64,000 bases of DNA, taken from NCBI GenBank assembly GCA_963723235.1, contig CAVRPV010000011.1, forward strand, positions 186,001 through 250,000, given 5' to 3'. Below the pieces are notes generated by a model. It made no database searches. It saw only the letters and a program-made list of their open reading frames with translations, and was not told the origin of the DNA. Below are positions 45,593-55,773 of the stretch, in pieces (position 1 is the first letter of the stretch; each line of letters starts with the position of its first letter). Source of the DNA: CAIRTM01 sp963723235. Lineage in GTDB: Bacteria > Desulfobacterota > WTBG01 > CAIYCZ01 > CAIRTM01. The translations under genes and the position numbers were made by a program.

Positions 45593-46610
45593 TCAGTCCC
45601 TGCAGGCGTTTAAATATTTTTGCAGGCGTTTGAAGTAATTTTTTTTCCGTATTTTTGCAGCATCATCCTTGCCGTGAGGCTGCGTGCGCCAGCGCCAGTT
45701 GTTCCAGGCCCACTGTGCGGGGTCCTGCCTGATCTCCTGCTCAATAGCATGAGTAAATGCAGCGGTGGCGTCCTGTATATCGCGTTGTTCATCATTGCTG
45801 CGCGCGCAAAAAACCGGTTCATGGATGCGGATGGTCTGGGTATCATCCGGGTTGCGGACAATGAACATGGGTACAATTGCGGCACCGGTGCGCCGGGCCA
45901 GCACGGCCGGCCCGGGAGCGGTTGAAGCGCTGCGTCCGAAAAAATCGACAAATACCCCGCCATGGCGTTTGTTCTCATCCGCTATGATGCCCAGGATTCC
46001 GTTTGAGCGCAGCAGACTCAGGGCGGTCTTGAAAAAAAATTTTCTCAGGAACGGTTGGCAGGGCCTGCAGCTCGATGAGTTCGCGGCAGCGGTGCATACA
46101 TTGCGGAGCCGGCAGGGCTCTCAAGGTCGCGTACAACCATCAGGAATTGATACCCCTCTTTGGTCAGCCGGGTGCCCACAAAAGGATATGTGCCCAGATG
46201 CGCGCTTACGGCAATCACGCCGTGACCATGCGCAAGCGCTTTTTCAAGATGTTCTTTGCCCGTGATGCTGATGGTCTGCATTGATCTGGTGAGACGGCTG
46301 CCGCCTGCAAAAAAAATCTCGGCCCAGTTGGCGCAAAAATGCGCGAGCGAGTTGCGGGCGATTTGTTTTCTTTGGAGCGGCGTCAATTCCGCTCCGAAGG
46401 CAAGTTCAAGGTTAAGCAGCATTTTTTTTCGCAGGCGACCGGCAACAGTATACAGCATGCAGCCCAGCAGGCGTCCGAGCCGCAGGGCCGTTTGCGGCCG
46501 ATCAGACCCACACAGCTCCCCAGGATATGCAAAACGCCCATGTTGCACAGGTAGAGCGTGCGGTCAAAGGGGCGGAGTTTCTTTTGGGTAGCTTGCACAG
46601 CAAACGGCAT
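45593..46610 (-). pseudogene. Lipid A biosynthesis acyltransferase (LpxL/HtrB-like), frameshifted
   Basis: Membrane-bound late acyltransferase of lipid A synthesis, about 338 residues when rebuilt from MPFAVQATQKKLRPFDRTLY. Recognisable parts are MLLNLELAFGAELTPLQRKQIARNSLAHF, the HxxxxE/D-type catalytic stretch ISITGKEHLEKALAHGHGVIAVSAHLGTYPF, and GILGIIADENKRHGGVFVDFFGR followed by ARRTGAAIVPMFIVRN. Frame changes are needed near 46500, near 46080, and in a T8 run near 46035. The presence of the gene implies a Gram-negative outer membrane. It lies 50 bases upstream of the CoA-disulfide reductase gene on the same strand. Confidence 0.78.
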
Positions 46611-47039
46611 TGTAACGGATCCTTGATTTAAAAACGCATCCCTGTATTAACAATAAAAGTCGTGTGCTTGTCAAACAGTAATATATTTTTGAGGTCTGTT
46701 TGTTTTTACAAAAGCCGTGTGCTGACCTTCAGTTTGTCTCGAGCCATTTGCCGTAGTATCTAAGCCTTTTAAAATGCATTATTTTTTATATATATTTAGT
46801 AAAAACAATAAAAAACAAAGGCCAGAGATGCATGTTCTTTTGCAAAGCCGAGATTATTTGAAAAAGGCAGCAGTGTTATTTAAGAAAATTTTTTTTGAAC
46901 CGATATTCATTGTGTTAGTAATGGTGGCGACAACCACCCGTTGTTAAATTTTACTGGTAAAGCAAAGACAAACGACAGGAATCAGCTGGGAATCTAAGAC
47001 GTTAAATAATTTAAAGTAATTGCATGAAGGGGGTGCTCA
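46611..47039. other. AT-rich intergenic region
   Basis: About 430 bases between the divergent acyltransferase and kelch genes. It is markedly more AT-rich than its surroundings, with runs such as TTTTTTATATATATTTAG near 46785. No gene or structured RNA was recognised. It presumably holds both promoters. Confidence 0.4.
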
Positions 47040-49282
47040 ATGCTGAGCAAAGAGAAGACTATGATGCACACGGCGGCAATAGCCATAATTTTTACGGCAT
47101 GTTTGCTGATGCCTGGTATGTGTTCGGCCCAATCTGATGCGTGGACCTGGATGAGCGGATCTAACCAGATAGATGCAGCTGGCGTCTACGGCACCAAGGG
47201 TGTCGCAGCTGCTGCCAACGTGCCCGGGGCCCGGAGTGACAGTTGTTCCTGGGTTGACGACTCCGGCGACCTGTGGCTGTTTGGGGGCAGTAATGACATG
47301 GGATCTTCTCAACGACCTGTGGCACTATGACAGTGGCACAGGCGAGTGGACCTGGATGAGTGGAGATAACGTGCAAAATCAACCGGGCGTCTATGGCACC
47401 AGGGGTGTCGCAGCTGCCGCCAATACGCCCGGGGCGCGTTATGGAGCTGTTTCCTGGATAGACGCCTCCGGCGACCTGTGGCTGTTTGGGGGGGAAGGTT
47501 ATAGTGGCGACGGAAACTATGACTGGCTGAACGACCTGTGGCGCTATGATACTGCCACAAATCAGTGGGCCTGGGTGAACGGACTACCATATATTGACTC
47601 AAGATACTGAGAAAGGCTTCCATAATGACCCGGGTTACCCGCAGCCCTACGTCAGGCCCGGGGGGCGTTATGGAGCTATTGCCTGGATAGACAGCTTCGG
47701 CTTTATGTGGATGTTTGGCGGGTATGGTTATCAGGATCTTGAGTATTACGACTATCAGAAGTCCGATGGCACATACTGTTTTGAAAGAGACGATACGTGC
47801 CCAGACCCGGGCGCGCTGAATGATTTGTGGGCCTATAATAAAGCCACAAATGAGTGGGCCTGGGTAAGCGGCTCGACCGACAAGGACCAACTGGGCTCCT
47901 ATGGCACAATGGGTGCAGCGACTTTCGCCAACATGCCCGGGTCGCGTTGGGGCTCTATTCCCTGGATAGACAAAGACAACAACCTGTGGCTGTTTGGGGG
48001 GGCAGGTAAAGACAGCCAGGTCGACGACCCCTTTTGCATTCGTATGAACGACTTGTGGCGCTATGATCCTGTTGCAAAGATGTGGACCTGGGTAAGCGGC
48101 TTAAAAGTAGGTGACCAGGTAGGCGTATATGATGAAAGTAAGGGCGATCTCCTTCCCGGATGTCGTGAAGAGAGCATTTCCTGGATGGACAACGACGGCA
48201 AGTTGTGGCTGTTGGGGGGGTTCGGTCTGGCAAGCACGTATTCACCCATTGGCGGCCTTCTGAATGATCTGTGGACTTTTGATAATGAAACAAAAAAGTG
48301 GGCCTGGGTAAGCGGTTCAGACGAAATTTCGAATCCAAACGACACCATCATCGTCGGTGTTTATGGTACCAAGGGGGTCCCGGATGAAAACAACGTGACC
48401 GGGGCGCGTGAAGGCGCTATTCCCTGGATAGACAGTCTGGGCAACCGGTGGCTGTTTGGGGGTTTTGGTTTCGATGGCGATGGAGCCTATGGCTGGCTGA
48501 ACGATCTGTGGCGCTTCGGGAGCAGGGCCTGTGTGAATAATGCTGACTGCAATGACAGTCTGTTCTGCACCGGCACCGAGACCTGTGCGGCTGGAGTATG
48601 CGTGGATGGTACAGCACCCTGCAGCGGCAACACGCCCTTCTGCGATGAGACACTGAATATCTGTCATGAATGCGAGGCTGACAGCAACTGCAATGACAAT
48701 CTTTACTGCACCGGCACCGAAACCTGCGTGGCGGGAGTATGTGTGGACGGCACAAATCCCTGTATTGGCGGCCCCAACCCGGTCTGTGATGAGGCGGCTG
48801 ATCTTTGTGTGGCCATTGAATGCGTGAACGACGGTGACTGCAATGATGACCTGTACTGCACCGGAGTTGAGACCTGCTTGAATAACGTATGTGTAGACGG
48901 CACAAATCCCTGTAGTGGCGGCACCCCGGTCTGTGATGAGATAGGGGATGTGTGTGTAGCAGGGTGTCTTGATGACAGTGACTGCGATGATGCGTATTTC
49001 TGCCAAAACGAAGTGTGTGTGCCGAAATGCAGGTTGTTCATTAAGTATAAAACGTTGAGTGCAGCCAAGCTGCTGTACAAGGGTAAAAAAATTACGTTTA
49101 ACATTACCACCGGTTCATTCGGTGACGTTGATATGGGGCCGAATATTCAGATACTGTCAATAAAGCCCAACACGAAAAAGGGTACGGTGAAGGTTAAGGC
49201 GATTGTGCCTGCCGGTATTGGACCGCAGATCATTCCGGTCTGGGTGGGCACCTGCTATGGCGAGATTGAGATTTTGCCATGA
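47040..49282 (+). pseudogene. Secreted kelch-repeat and Cys-rich repeat protein, frameshifted
   Basis: Exported protein of about 747 residues when rebuilt. A signal peptide (ending MCSAQ) follows the ATG at 47040, which has AAGGGGG. At least six kelch units, each about 65 residues with (A/S)R.G...W.D..G..WLFGG......LNDLW.Y, build a beta-propeller. Next come three Cys-rich repeats with CNDxLFCTGTETC and GVCVDGTxPC, then a partial fourth. A C-terminal module of about 85 residues (with KVKAIVPAGIGP) resembles the end of the protein at 59841-61817. Frame changes are needed near 47300 and near 47595. Likely a surface or matrix protein; ligand unknown. Confidence 0.78.
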
Positions 49283-49305
49283 TCCTCTGAAAGTGAGTGA
49301 ATACA

Positions 49306-49345
49306 GCAAAGGCCAGAGCCGATAACGGCCCTGGCCTTTGCTTTT
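49306..49345. terminator. Bidirectional rho-independent terminator
   Basis: GCAAAGGCCAG (49306-49316) pairs with CTGGCCTTTGC (49331-49341), followed by TTTT on the plus strand. It stands between the convergent kelch gene and wzt and can serve both. Confidence 0.8.
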
Positions 49346-49435
49346 GATGATTACTGTTAGCGCCGGTGTTCGTGCTCTCAGTAACGTGCTGAATTGTAAA
49401 AGGTTGTATGCAGCTGAACGCAATCCGGTGCGGCC

Positions 49436-50710
49436 TTACTGCTCCAGAGACCATGGAAGGATTGGCGTCACGACGCCCGGACGGGCGGTGTTCACTTCCA
49501 GAGAGATCGTTCCGGTTTGCTCAACGCGGAAATTCAGGGCCTGCTGGGCGCGGTCAAGTTCTGCCAGGCCATAGCCCGGCCGTCTTCCGATAATCTGTAC
49601 ATTCAGGCTGTAGGTTCCCACATTTAAAAAATGGGCCGGTACACGTACCCGTGCACGATAGGAACCCGGCAGCAGTTCGCGTTTTTCGCCCGGGTTCTCG
49701 TCCGTATGCATGGTGACGAATACCGTGGTTCCGTCCTGCGTAAGAACAGATATGGCAACGCGGGTCTGGTCAAGTTTTTCATGCACCCTGAAGCGCAGGT
49801 GCAGGGAAAAATCACGGTGTACCTTCACGCTGGAGGCGAACTGGTCGTCGTCATTAACAATGCCTATCTCCTCAATCTGTGCGCCGGGTTTATCTTCGGG
49901 GTCTATAACAAGCAGCCCGGAAGCCCGTTCGCCCTGCGCGAAATATGCCTGAATGATAGTCTCAGGGTCCCCTTCCTGAATTATGCGTCCCTTGTCAAGC
50001 AGTATAACCCGGTTGCACAGGCGGCTGATGGCCGCCATGTTGTGGCTGACGAAAAGAATCGTGCGGCCCTCATTGGCCACGGTGTTCATGCGGCCCAGGC
50101 ATTTTTTTTGAAAGGCAATGTCCCCGACCGCCAGCACTTCATCAACCAGCAGTATTTCCGGATCAAGATGGGCTGCTACTGCAAATGCCAGTCGCACATA
50201 CATGCCCGAGGAATAGCGTTTAACCGGAGTATCGAGAAATTGTTCCACCTCGGAAAAAGCGACGATCTCGTCAAACTTTTTCTGGATTTCACGCCGGCGC
50301 ATGCCCAGCACCGCTCCGTTGAGAAAAATATTTTCGCGCCCGGTCAGCTCAGGGTGAAATCCGGTTCCGACCTGCAGCAGCGCGGAAATGCGGCCATACA
50401 GGCGGGCCCGCCCCGTGGTGGGCTCGGTAATGCGGCTCAGGATTGTAAGCAGGGTTGACTTGCCGGCCCCGTTGCGCCCGATCACGCCCACGCGCTCCCC
50501 GTGGGCAACCGTCAGGTTGATGTCGCGCAGCGCCCAGAATTCTTCAATGTCAAACAGCTCACTGTTTGATGAAAGCGGATGTCGCAGGCGCTGCACAAGG
50601 CTCCGGGTGCTGCTGACCAGTGCTTCCCGAAAATTGAGCGTTCGGGTGCGGCGCATGTGCCCGATCGTATAGGACTTGCCGAGGTTTTCGGTTGTAAGCG
50701 CGCAGGTCAT
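49436..50710 (-). CDS. Polysaccharide ABC transporter ATPase (Wzt-like)
   Basis: ATP-binding subunit of an O-antigen or capsule exporter, 424 residues. The nucleotide-binding domain has Walker A GRNGAGKST near residue 79, the signature YSSGMYVRLAFA and Walker B ILLVDEVLAVGD. From about 255 it carries a Wzt C-terminal beta domain (DFSLHLRFRVHEKL, GTYSLNVQIIG) that binds the capped end of the glycan in known systems. Its ATG directly follows the stop of the permease gene, indicating tight translational coupling. Confidence 0.9.
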   Translation of the reverse strand: MTCALTTENLGKSYTIGHMRRTRTLNFREALVSSTRSLVQRLRHPLSSNSELFDIEEFWALRDINLTVAHGERVGVIGRNGAGKSTLLTILSRITEPTTGRARLYGRISALLQVGTGFHPELTGRENIFLNGAVLGMRRREIQKKFDEIVAFSEVEQFLDTPVKRYSSGMYVRLAFAVAAHLDPEILLVDEVLAVGDIAFQKKCLGRMNTVANEGRTILFVSHNMAAISRLCNRVILLDKGRIIQEGDPETIIQAYFAQGERASGLLVIDPEDKPGAQIEEIGIVNDDDQFASSVKVHRDFSLHLRFRVHEKLDQTRVAISVLTQDGTTVFVTMHTDENPGEKRELLPGSYRARVRVPAHFLNVGTYSLNVQIIGRRPGYGLAELDRAQQALNFRVEQTGTISLEVNTARPGVVTPILPWSLEQ

Positions 50711-51535
50711 TTAAATGATATCCGCAAATGTCCGCTCGGACCGGTAAAAAAAACGGACACCGAGAAAAAATATCAACAGGGTTAAACAGGTTGAGAGTAT
50801 AAACCCGGGCATATACAGTTGGGTCTCACCGCCCAGAAGAGCCCAGCGGAACCCGTCGATAACGCCGACCATGGGATTAAGCGAATACAGCAGCCGCCAT
50901 TGTTCCGGAACCACATCGCTGCTGAAACCCACCGGCGATACATACAGGCCGAACTGCACGATAAACGGAACCACGATCGCGAAATCGCGGTAGGTAACAT
51001 TTAAGGCCGATATAAAGAAACCTGCCCCCAGCGAGGCCAGTGCCGCCAGGATCATGAGCAGCGGCAGGACCACGATCTTCCAGTCCGGGAAAAGTCCGTA
51101 CCAGAACATCATCGCAATATAAACGCCGAACGCAATCAGAAAGTCGACCAGGCTTGTGAGCATGGCTGTGGTCGGCAGAATAATGCGGGGAAAATACGTC
51201 TTGGAAATCATGTTTGCGTTAGACACCAGTGAATTGGCGCTGACGCCGAAGGTGTTGCTGAAAAACTGCCAGGGAAGCATGGCCGCGTAGACCAGCAGGG
51301 GATAAGGAACTTCACCGGAGGGCAGTTTGGCGAGCTTGCCGAAAACCATCGTTAGTATAACCATGGTTATCACCGGGCGCAACACACTCCAGGCAATGCC
51401 GATAACCGTCTGCTTGTACCTGACGAGCAGGTCGCGCCAGGCCATGAAGAAAAGCAGCTCTCGGTACAGCCACAATTCGCGCAAGACGTGGCTGGCCCGT
51501 TTGCGGGGCTCAATGATTATTTCTACTGTGGGCAT
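50711..51535 (-). CDS. Polysaccharide ABC transporter permease (Wzm-like)
   Basis: Inner-membrane permease of the ABC-2 type, 274 residues with about six helices. Family features are LWLYRELLFFMAWRDLLVRYKQTVIGIAWSVLRP at residues 21-54 and FSSDVVPEQWRLLYSLNPMVGVIDGFRWALLG near 200. It partners the Wzt-like ATPase immediately downstream. A glycosyltransferase gene lies 130 bases upstream on the same strand, as expected for a surface-polysaccharide locus, though the locus is otherwise small. Confidence 0.9.
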   Translation of the reverse strand: MPTVEIIIEPRKRASHVLRELWLYRELLFFMAWRDLLVRYKQTVIGIAWSVLRPVITMVILTMVFGKLAKLPSGEVPYPLLVYAAMLPWQFFSNTFGVSANSLVSNANMISKTYFPRIILPTTAMLTSLVDFLIAFGVYIAMMFWYGLFPDWKIVVLPLLMILAALASLGAGFFISALNVTYRDFAIVVPFIVQFGLYVSPVGFSSDVVPEQWRLLYSLNPMVGVIDGFRWALLGGETQLYMPGFILSTCLTLLIFFLGVRFFYRSERTFADII

Positions 51536-51665
51536 ATGTTTCTGTTCCTCGGGCTGGGACGCTCCCGCAAGCAGGAAGAGCTACGAACGTTGTCCGCGAT
51601 TAGTGATTGTATTCATTTTTTACAAAAAAAACAGTGCTTTTTTTTAGCGTGCAGTCTTGCAGACA

Positions 51666-52544
51666 TTATTGCATCCGGGCTGAAGACCTGTTTTGAGGGT
51701 TATTTTTGAAAAGGGCTGACAGCAACCCCTTGATGGCATTCAGGTTGCCGAAGCGCAACGTGCGCAGCAGAGCACGTACGCACAGAAGCGGTATCTTCGC
51801 GCAGGCTGAAAGAGTTTGCGTGCTGCGGCGCTCAAACAGGCACTGTGACAGGTGCAGGTGCGCACGGGCAATATGCTGCTCATAGAAAAAAGAATTGTTG
51901 CGCGATGATGCGTTTGCTTTGTGATAGAGCACCGCATCATCAATGACACCGGTTTTCAGGCCTGCGCGTGCAGCCCTGAAGCAGAAATCAACGTCTTCGC
52001 CGTACATGAAAAACCGCTCGTCAAACAGGCCTATTGTTTCAAAGACACGGCATTGAATCAGCAGGCAGCAGCCGGTGAGGTAAGAGATATTGCCCGGCAG
52101 GGCCAGGGGCCTGTGCGTGACGAGTCCGAACCACGCATTGTACCAGCTGCCCCGTGACCAGAGTTTTTCGGTGTCCGGGTAGTGATGTATGCGCGGTCCG
52201 GCAAGTTGCAGTCCGGCCGCGCATGCGGCACTGGTTAGATTTTCAATAAAGCCGTCAGGGATGAGCGTATCATTGTTTAATACGAGCACAGCGTCAAAAT
52301 CAGACAGCGGCAGGTGCCGCAGGCCGTAGTTAATGCCGGCGGCAAAACCTATATTTTTTCCGGTTTCAAGCAGCACTATTGTGTCCTGCCCGGCAAAAGC
52401 GTCGGCCAGCCGGGCAGCCTGATCTGCATCAGCCGAATTATCGACTACGCACACGCGTTCGATATTTTGAGTGCACAGCTGTCGCGCGCATGCAATGGTG
52501 TCCTCGGCGCCGAAATAATTTAAAATAACTGCACAAATCCGCAT
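51666..52544 (-). CDS. Family 2 glycosyltransferase
   Basis: A 292-residue GT-A fold transferase, rhamnosyltransferase-like. It begins MRICAVILNYFGAEDTIACARQL, has NIGFAAGINYGLRH and the metal-binding LVLNNDTLIPDGF near residue 95, then FDERFFMYGEDVDFCFRAARAG near 185, where the catalytic acidic residues of the family lie. It probably adds a sugar to the glycan exported by the adjacent Wzm/Wzt. Donor and acceptor cannot be read from sequence. Confidence 0.87.
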   Translation of the reverse strand: MRICAVILNYFGAEDTIACARQLCTQNIERVCVVDNSADADQAARLADAFAGQDTIVLLETGKNIGFAAGINYGLRHLPLSDFDAVLVLNNDTLIPDGFIENLTSAACAAGLQLAGPRIHHYPDTEKLWSRGSWYNAWFGLVTHRPLALPGNISYLTGCCLLIQCRVFETIGLFDERFFMYGEDVDFCFRAARAGLKTGVIDDAVLYHKANASSRNNSFFYEQHIARAHLHLSQCLFERRSTQTLSACAKIPLLCVRALLRTLRFGNLNAIKGLLSALFKNNPQNRSSARMQ

Positions 52545-52661
52545 TGAGTCATGTCATCCGTACGCGGGTTGCTTTCAGGTTATGGGTATGCAGCGATTAT
52601 GTCACAGCTGGCAGTGGCGTCAAGTGCGAAGCAGCAGGCAGGGGTTGTCACGCACTCACGG

Positions 52662-53489
52662 TCATGTGGTGCGTTTAAGCGCGCGTTCAAGCTGCTGCAG
52701 CACGTGGTCGGCATCTTCAGCGGACGGCTTTTCGCTGCTGAACCTCATACGCTCCAGGCTGGCTGCAATCCGGCTGTGCAGAGCCTGGTCTGCGGGCATG
52801 AGCACACGGGCCGCTTTGAGCGCTGCTGTGTAAAAGGCCGCATAATCGCCCTGCAGGACGCGCGCTGCGGCATTGCTTCACAAGGGTGTCATTGTCAGTT
52901 TCGGCTGCCGGCTGTGCAGATGAGCGGACAGTGGCCGCACGTTTTTTTGACCAATAAAAACCAGACGGTGATGATGATAAGCATGATTGCTGCTGCAGCG
53001 GCCAAAACTTTTTTTTGAGAGAGCCCTGCAGCATGTTCAACCGTTACGACGCATTCATTGGTCACAAGTGATAGCTCCGCGCTGCTGTCACGCGGCCAGC
53101 AGCGTATGTCAACGGGATAGATCGTAAACCGACCGGTTTGGCGCGGCACAAGCATGAAGCGGTAGATTAACTGATGCAGGGAATCGCTGACAGTAGCTTC
53201 AAAGGAGGATGAGCGCAGGCTGAAGCTTTCCGGGAAAACAGGCTCCGGCGGAACGATGACATGGCTTTGAGCATCTCCTTCCCAGGAGACGATAACGCGC
53301 AGTTCAAAGGGGGTTGCGGGCCGCTGAATAGAATGACGGGCATTCCAGCTCAACGCGTGGCACATCCTGAGCAAAACTCAACGGGCCGGGCGTAAGTATT
53401 GTCAGCGCTGCAAGCAGCCGCAGGCAGGCGAATAGCCGTCTGTGGCGCGGTTTAGTGAAACAGGTTTTTGAGGATTCCCGTGCTGCCAT
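52662..53489 (-). pseudogene. BatD-like membrane protein, frameshifted
   Basis: A protein of about 276 residues when rebuilt. A signal peptide (to about PLSFAQD) precedes an extracytoplasmic beta domain (VPRVELECPSF, FELRVIVSWEGDAQSHVIVPPEPV, TGRFTIYPVDIRCW). One helix follows (KVLAAAAAIMLIIITVWFLL), then a cytoplasmic tail ending ADHVLQQLERALKRTT. The layout resembles the oxygen-tolerance protein BatD, usually found with MoxR and von Willebrand proteins, which are not seen here. Frame changes occur in a C5 run near 53322 and around 52850-52930. The likely ATG at 53489 overlaps the end of dnaJ by 38 bases. Confidence 0.6.
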
Positions 53490-54552
53490 TTTTACTGTCC
53501 AGCTCGCCCAGTTCCCGCAAGAGTTCTTCCTGGCGCTTGGTGAGCTTGCGCGGGGTTTTGACAAGAACCTGCACGATCTGGTCGCCGCGACCGCTGCGGT
53601 TCAGGTATGGTATGCCGCCGCCTTTGATGGTAAGCAGGTCGCCGGATTGAATGCCTTTGGGTATTTTGAGTGTTGCTTCTTTCGGTTCCTTCTCAAGCGC
53701 CGGTACGCTTATTGTGGTTCCCAGTGCTGCCTGTGCAAAGGAGACAGGCACCTGGCAGACAATGTCATTGTTGTGGCGCTTGAAAAATTCGTCTTCTTCG
53801 ACACCGATGAAAACATACAGATTGCCGGTCGGGCCGCCGCGGTCTCCGGGTTCGCCCTCGCCGCTCAGCTTCAGCTGCATGCCGGTTTCAACACCGGCAG
53901 GAATTTTGACCATCAGTTTTTTTTCCTGCAGCTGTTTGCCGGAACCGCGGCATTCACGGCACGGTTTGGTGATAATGGTACCTGTGCCGCGGCATTGCGG
54001 GCAGGTGCTGGCTACACTGAAAAAGCCCTGGCGCTGCGCAACGCGGCCGACACCCTTGCAGGTGGTGCAGGTTTTCGGACTTTCGCCTTCGGCAGCACCG
54101 CTTCCGCTGCATTCAGAGCAGGTAACATTTTTGCGGACAGAGATCTTTTTTTCAATGCCGAATGCCGCTTCACGCAGGCTGATGTTCATGTCATAGCGCA
54201 AATCAGCACCACGGCTCGCTGAAGATCGTCCGCCCTGTCGGCCGCCCATGCCGAAAAAATCCTCGAAAATATCGCCAAATGACGAAAAGATATCGTCAAA
54301 GCCCTGAAAGCCCGAAAAACCTGAATTCCTGAGCCCGTCATGGCCGAAGCGGTCATAGAGCTGGCGTTTTTCACGGTCGCGCAGCACATCATAGGCTTCA
54401 CTTGCTTCTTTGAATTTTTCCTCGGACTCTTTGCTGTCGGGGTTGCGATCAGGGTGATACTGGAGGGCAAGCTTGCGGTAACTTTTTTTTATGGTATCTT
54501 CGGAGGCGCTTCGTTCAACCTCCAGGACTTCATAGTAGCAACGTTTTGCCAT
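53452..54552 (-). CDS. dnaJ: Chaperone protein DnaJ
   Basis: Hsp40 co-chaperone of DnaK, 366 residues from the ATG at 54552 (MAKRCYYEVLEV); a longer frame to 54594 is unnecessary. The J domain has YHPDRNPDSK near residue 32. A Gly/Phe-rich linker follows (GFSGFQGFDDIFSSFGDIF). Four CxxCxGxG zinc repeats occur at about 145-210 (CSECSGSG, CTTCKGVG, CPQCRGTG, CRECRGSG), then the C-terminal substrate domain. It lies just downstream of the heat-shock sigma gene, while dnaK and grpE are not in the window. Confidence 0.95.
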   Translation of the reverse strand: MAKRCYYEVLEVERSASEDTIKKSYRKLALQYHPDRNPDSKESEEKFKEASEAYDVLRDREKRQLYDRFGHDGLRNSGFSGFQGFDDIFSSFGDIFEDFFGMGGRQGGRSSASRGADLRYDMNISLREAAFGIEKKISVRKNVTCSECSGSGAAEGESPKTCTTCKGVGRVAQRQGFFSVASTCPQCRGTGTIITKPCRECRGSGKQLQEKKLMVKIPAGVETGMQLKLSGEGEPGDRGGPTGNLYVFIGVEEDEFFKRHNNDIVCQVPVSFAQAALGTTISVPALEKEPKEATLKIPKGIQSGDLLTIKGGGIPYLNRSGRGDQIVQVLVKTPRKLTKRQEELLRELGELDSKNGSTGILKNLFH

Positions 54553-54804
54553 CGGGTCTGCTCTCACACGCCGCACGCGTTGCGGCTTCGTCAAAGGTTG
54601 TGCAGGGGGCTGTAGTTATAATCCGCTCGCCGCGAGGCATATACTACACAGTACACGGAGCACAGATATTGCAGTTCATCGTCAGATCCATGTGTCGTAT
54701 ACCCGTTATTTTTGTGCATAAACGGATACCCGATACCGCAATCTTATTTAATTTAAGCACGAATATCCGGCAGTCAAGCGGCCCTCGCCGGTTTATGTGA
54801 AATT

Positions 54805-55755
54805 TTATGTATCATCGCGCGATCCGGGCGGAAGCATGGCCTGTGCAAAATCCGGCATGGTCTCTTCCATGTACTGGCGGATTTTTTTCTTAAGGCGGTT
54901 TTCAATCTGGCGTACGCGCTCCTTGGTGATATGGTATTTATCGCCGATCTCCTGCAGCGTAAGCGGGTTTTCCGAGAGAAGGCGTTTTTCAAGCAGCTCT
55001 GTCTCCTTGTCATCAAGCAGGCTTTTGATCTCCCGAAGTTTCCGGCTGAAAATGCGCTGCATTTCATGATCGGCAATCGTCGTGTCAAACAGCTGCCGGT
55101 CGGAGCTTAAAAGATCGCCGCGGGTTTCTTTCCAACCCTCTCCGATTGGCTGGTCAAGCGAGGGTTCCCAGTCACCCAGGCGCTGTTCCATCTGAATCAC
55201 GTTTTCCTCGGTGGTATCAAAGGCTTCTGCCAGGCGCGCCGGTCCGGGTGAAAACCCCAGCTTTTCAAGCCGGTTTTTTTCCTTTTGCAGGTTGAAAAAC
55301 AGTTTACGCTGCACTTGAGTTGTGCCGATTTTTACCAGGCGCCAGTTGTCCATGACATACTTGAGCATGTAGGCCTTAATCCAGTAGGAGGCATAGTAGG
55401 AAAGCTTGACCCCTCTGAACGGATCATAGTTTTTGACAGCCTGCATGAGCCCCAGATTACCCTCCTGAATCAGATCCATGAGATTAAACGTCCAGTGACG
55501 CTGATATTCAAGTGCAATTTTTACAACCAGACGCAGATTTGCGGTTACCAGCTGATAGGCAAGGTCCGGATCTGCGCTTTCGCGATAGCGTGAAGTCAGA
55601 TCCTTTTCCTGCTCAGGTGTTAGTAATGGCGTCTGGCGGATTTCACGCAGGTATACCTGCAGCGGATCCCGCGTCGCGGGCAGCTGCGCTTTGGACGCGG
55701 GGGTGATGGCAAGGTGTGTTTCTTCAAGAGAAGTATCAGGCTGTTCGTCGTTCAT
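54805..55755 (-). CDS. rpoH: Heat-shock sigma factor RpoH (sigma32-like)
   Basis: Alternative sigma-70 family factor of 316 residues lacking region 1.1. Region 2 has NLRLVVKIALEYQRHWTFNLMDLIQEGNLGLMQAVKNYDP. The RpoH-box-like QRKLFFNLQKEKNRLEKL, about residue 148, is the hallmark of heat-shock sigma factors. Region 4.2 is the helix-turn-helix LTLQEIGDKYHITKERVRQIENRLKKKI. It is 18 bases downstream of the MFS gene and about 250 bases upstream of dnaJ, so it probably controls the adjacent chaperone gene. I did not find a clear heat-shock promoter before dnaJ. Confidence 0.88.
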   Translation of the reverse strand: MNDEQPDTSLEETHLAITPASKAQLPATRDPLQVYLREIRQTPLLTPEQEKDLTSRYRESADPDLAYQLVTANLRLVVKIALEYQRHWTFNLMDLIQEGNLGLMQAVKNYDPFRGVKLSYYASYWIKAYMLKYVMDNWRLVKIGTTQVQRKLFFNLQKEKNRLEKLGFSPGPARLAEAFDTTEENVIQMEQRLGDWEPSLDQPIGEGWKETRGDLLSSDRQLFDTTIADHEMQRIFSRKLREIKSLLDDKETELLEKRLLSENPLTLQEIGDKYHITKERVRQIENRLKKKIRQYMEETMPDFAQAMLPPGSRDDT

Positions 55756-55773
55756 ACGTATTCGATACTGTCA

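Noticed and set aside
47040..49282. Tandem similar DNA segments as a CRISPR or satellite array
   Set aside because: The periodicity (about 195 bases, then about 130) corresponds to kelch and Cys-rich protein repeats with coding-type divergence.
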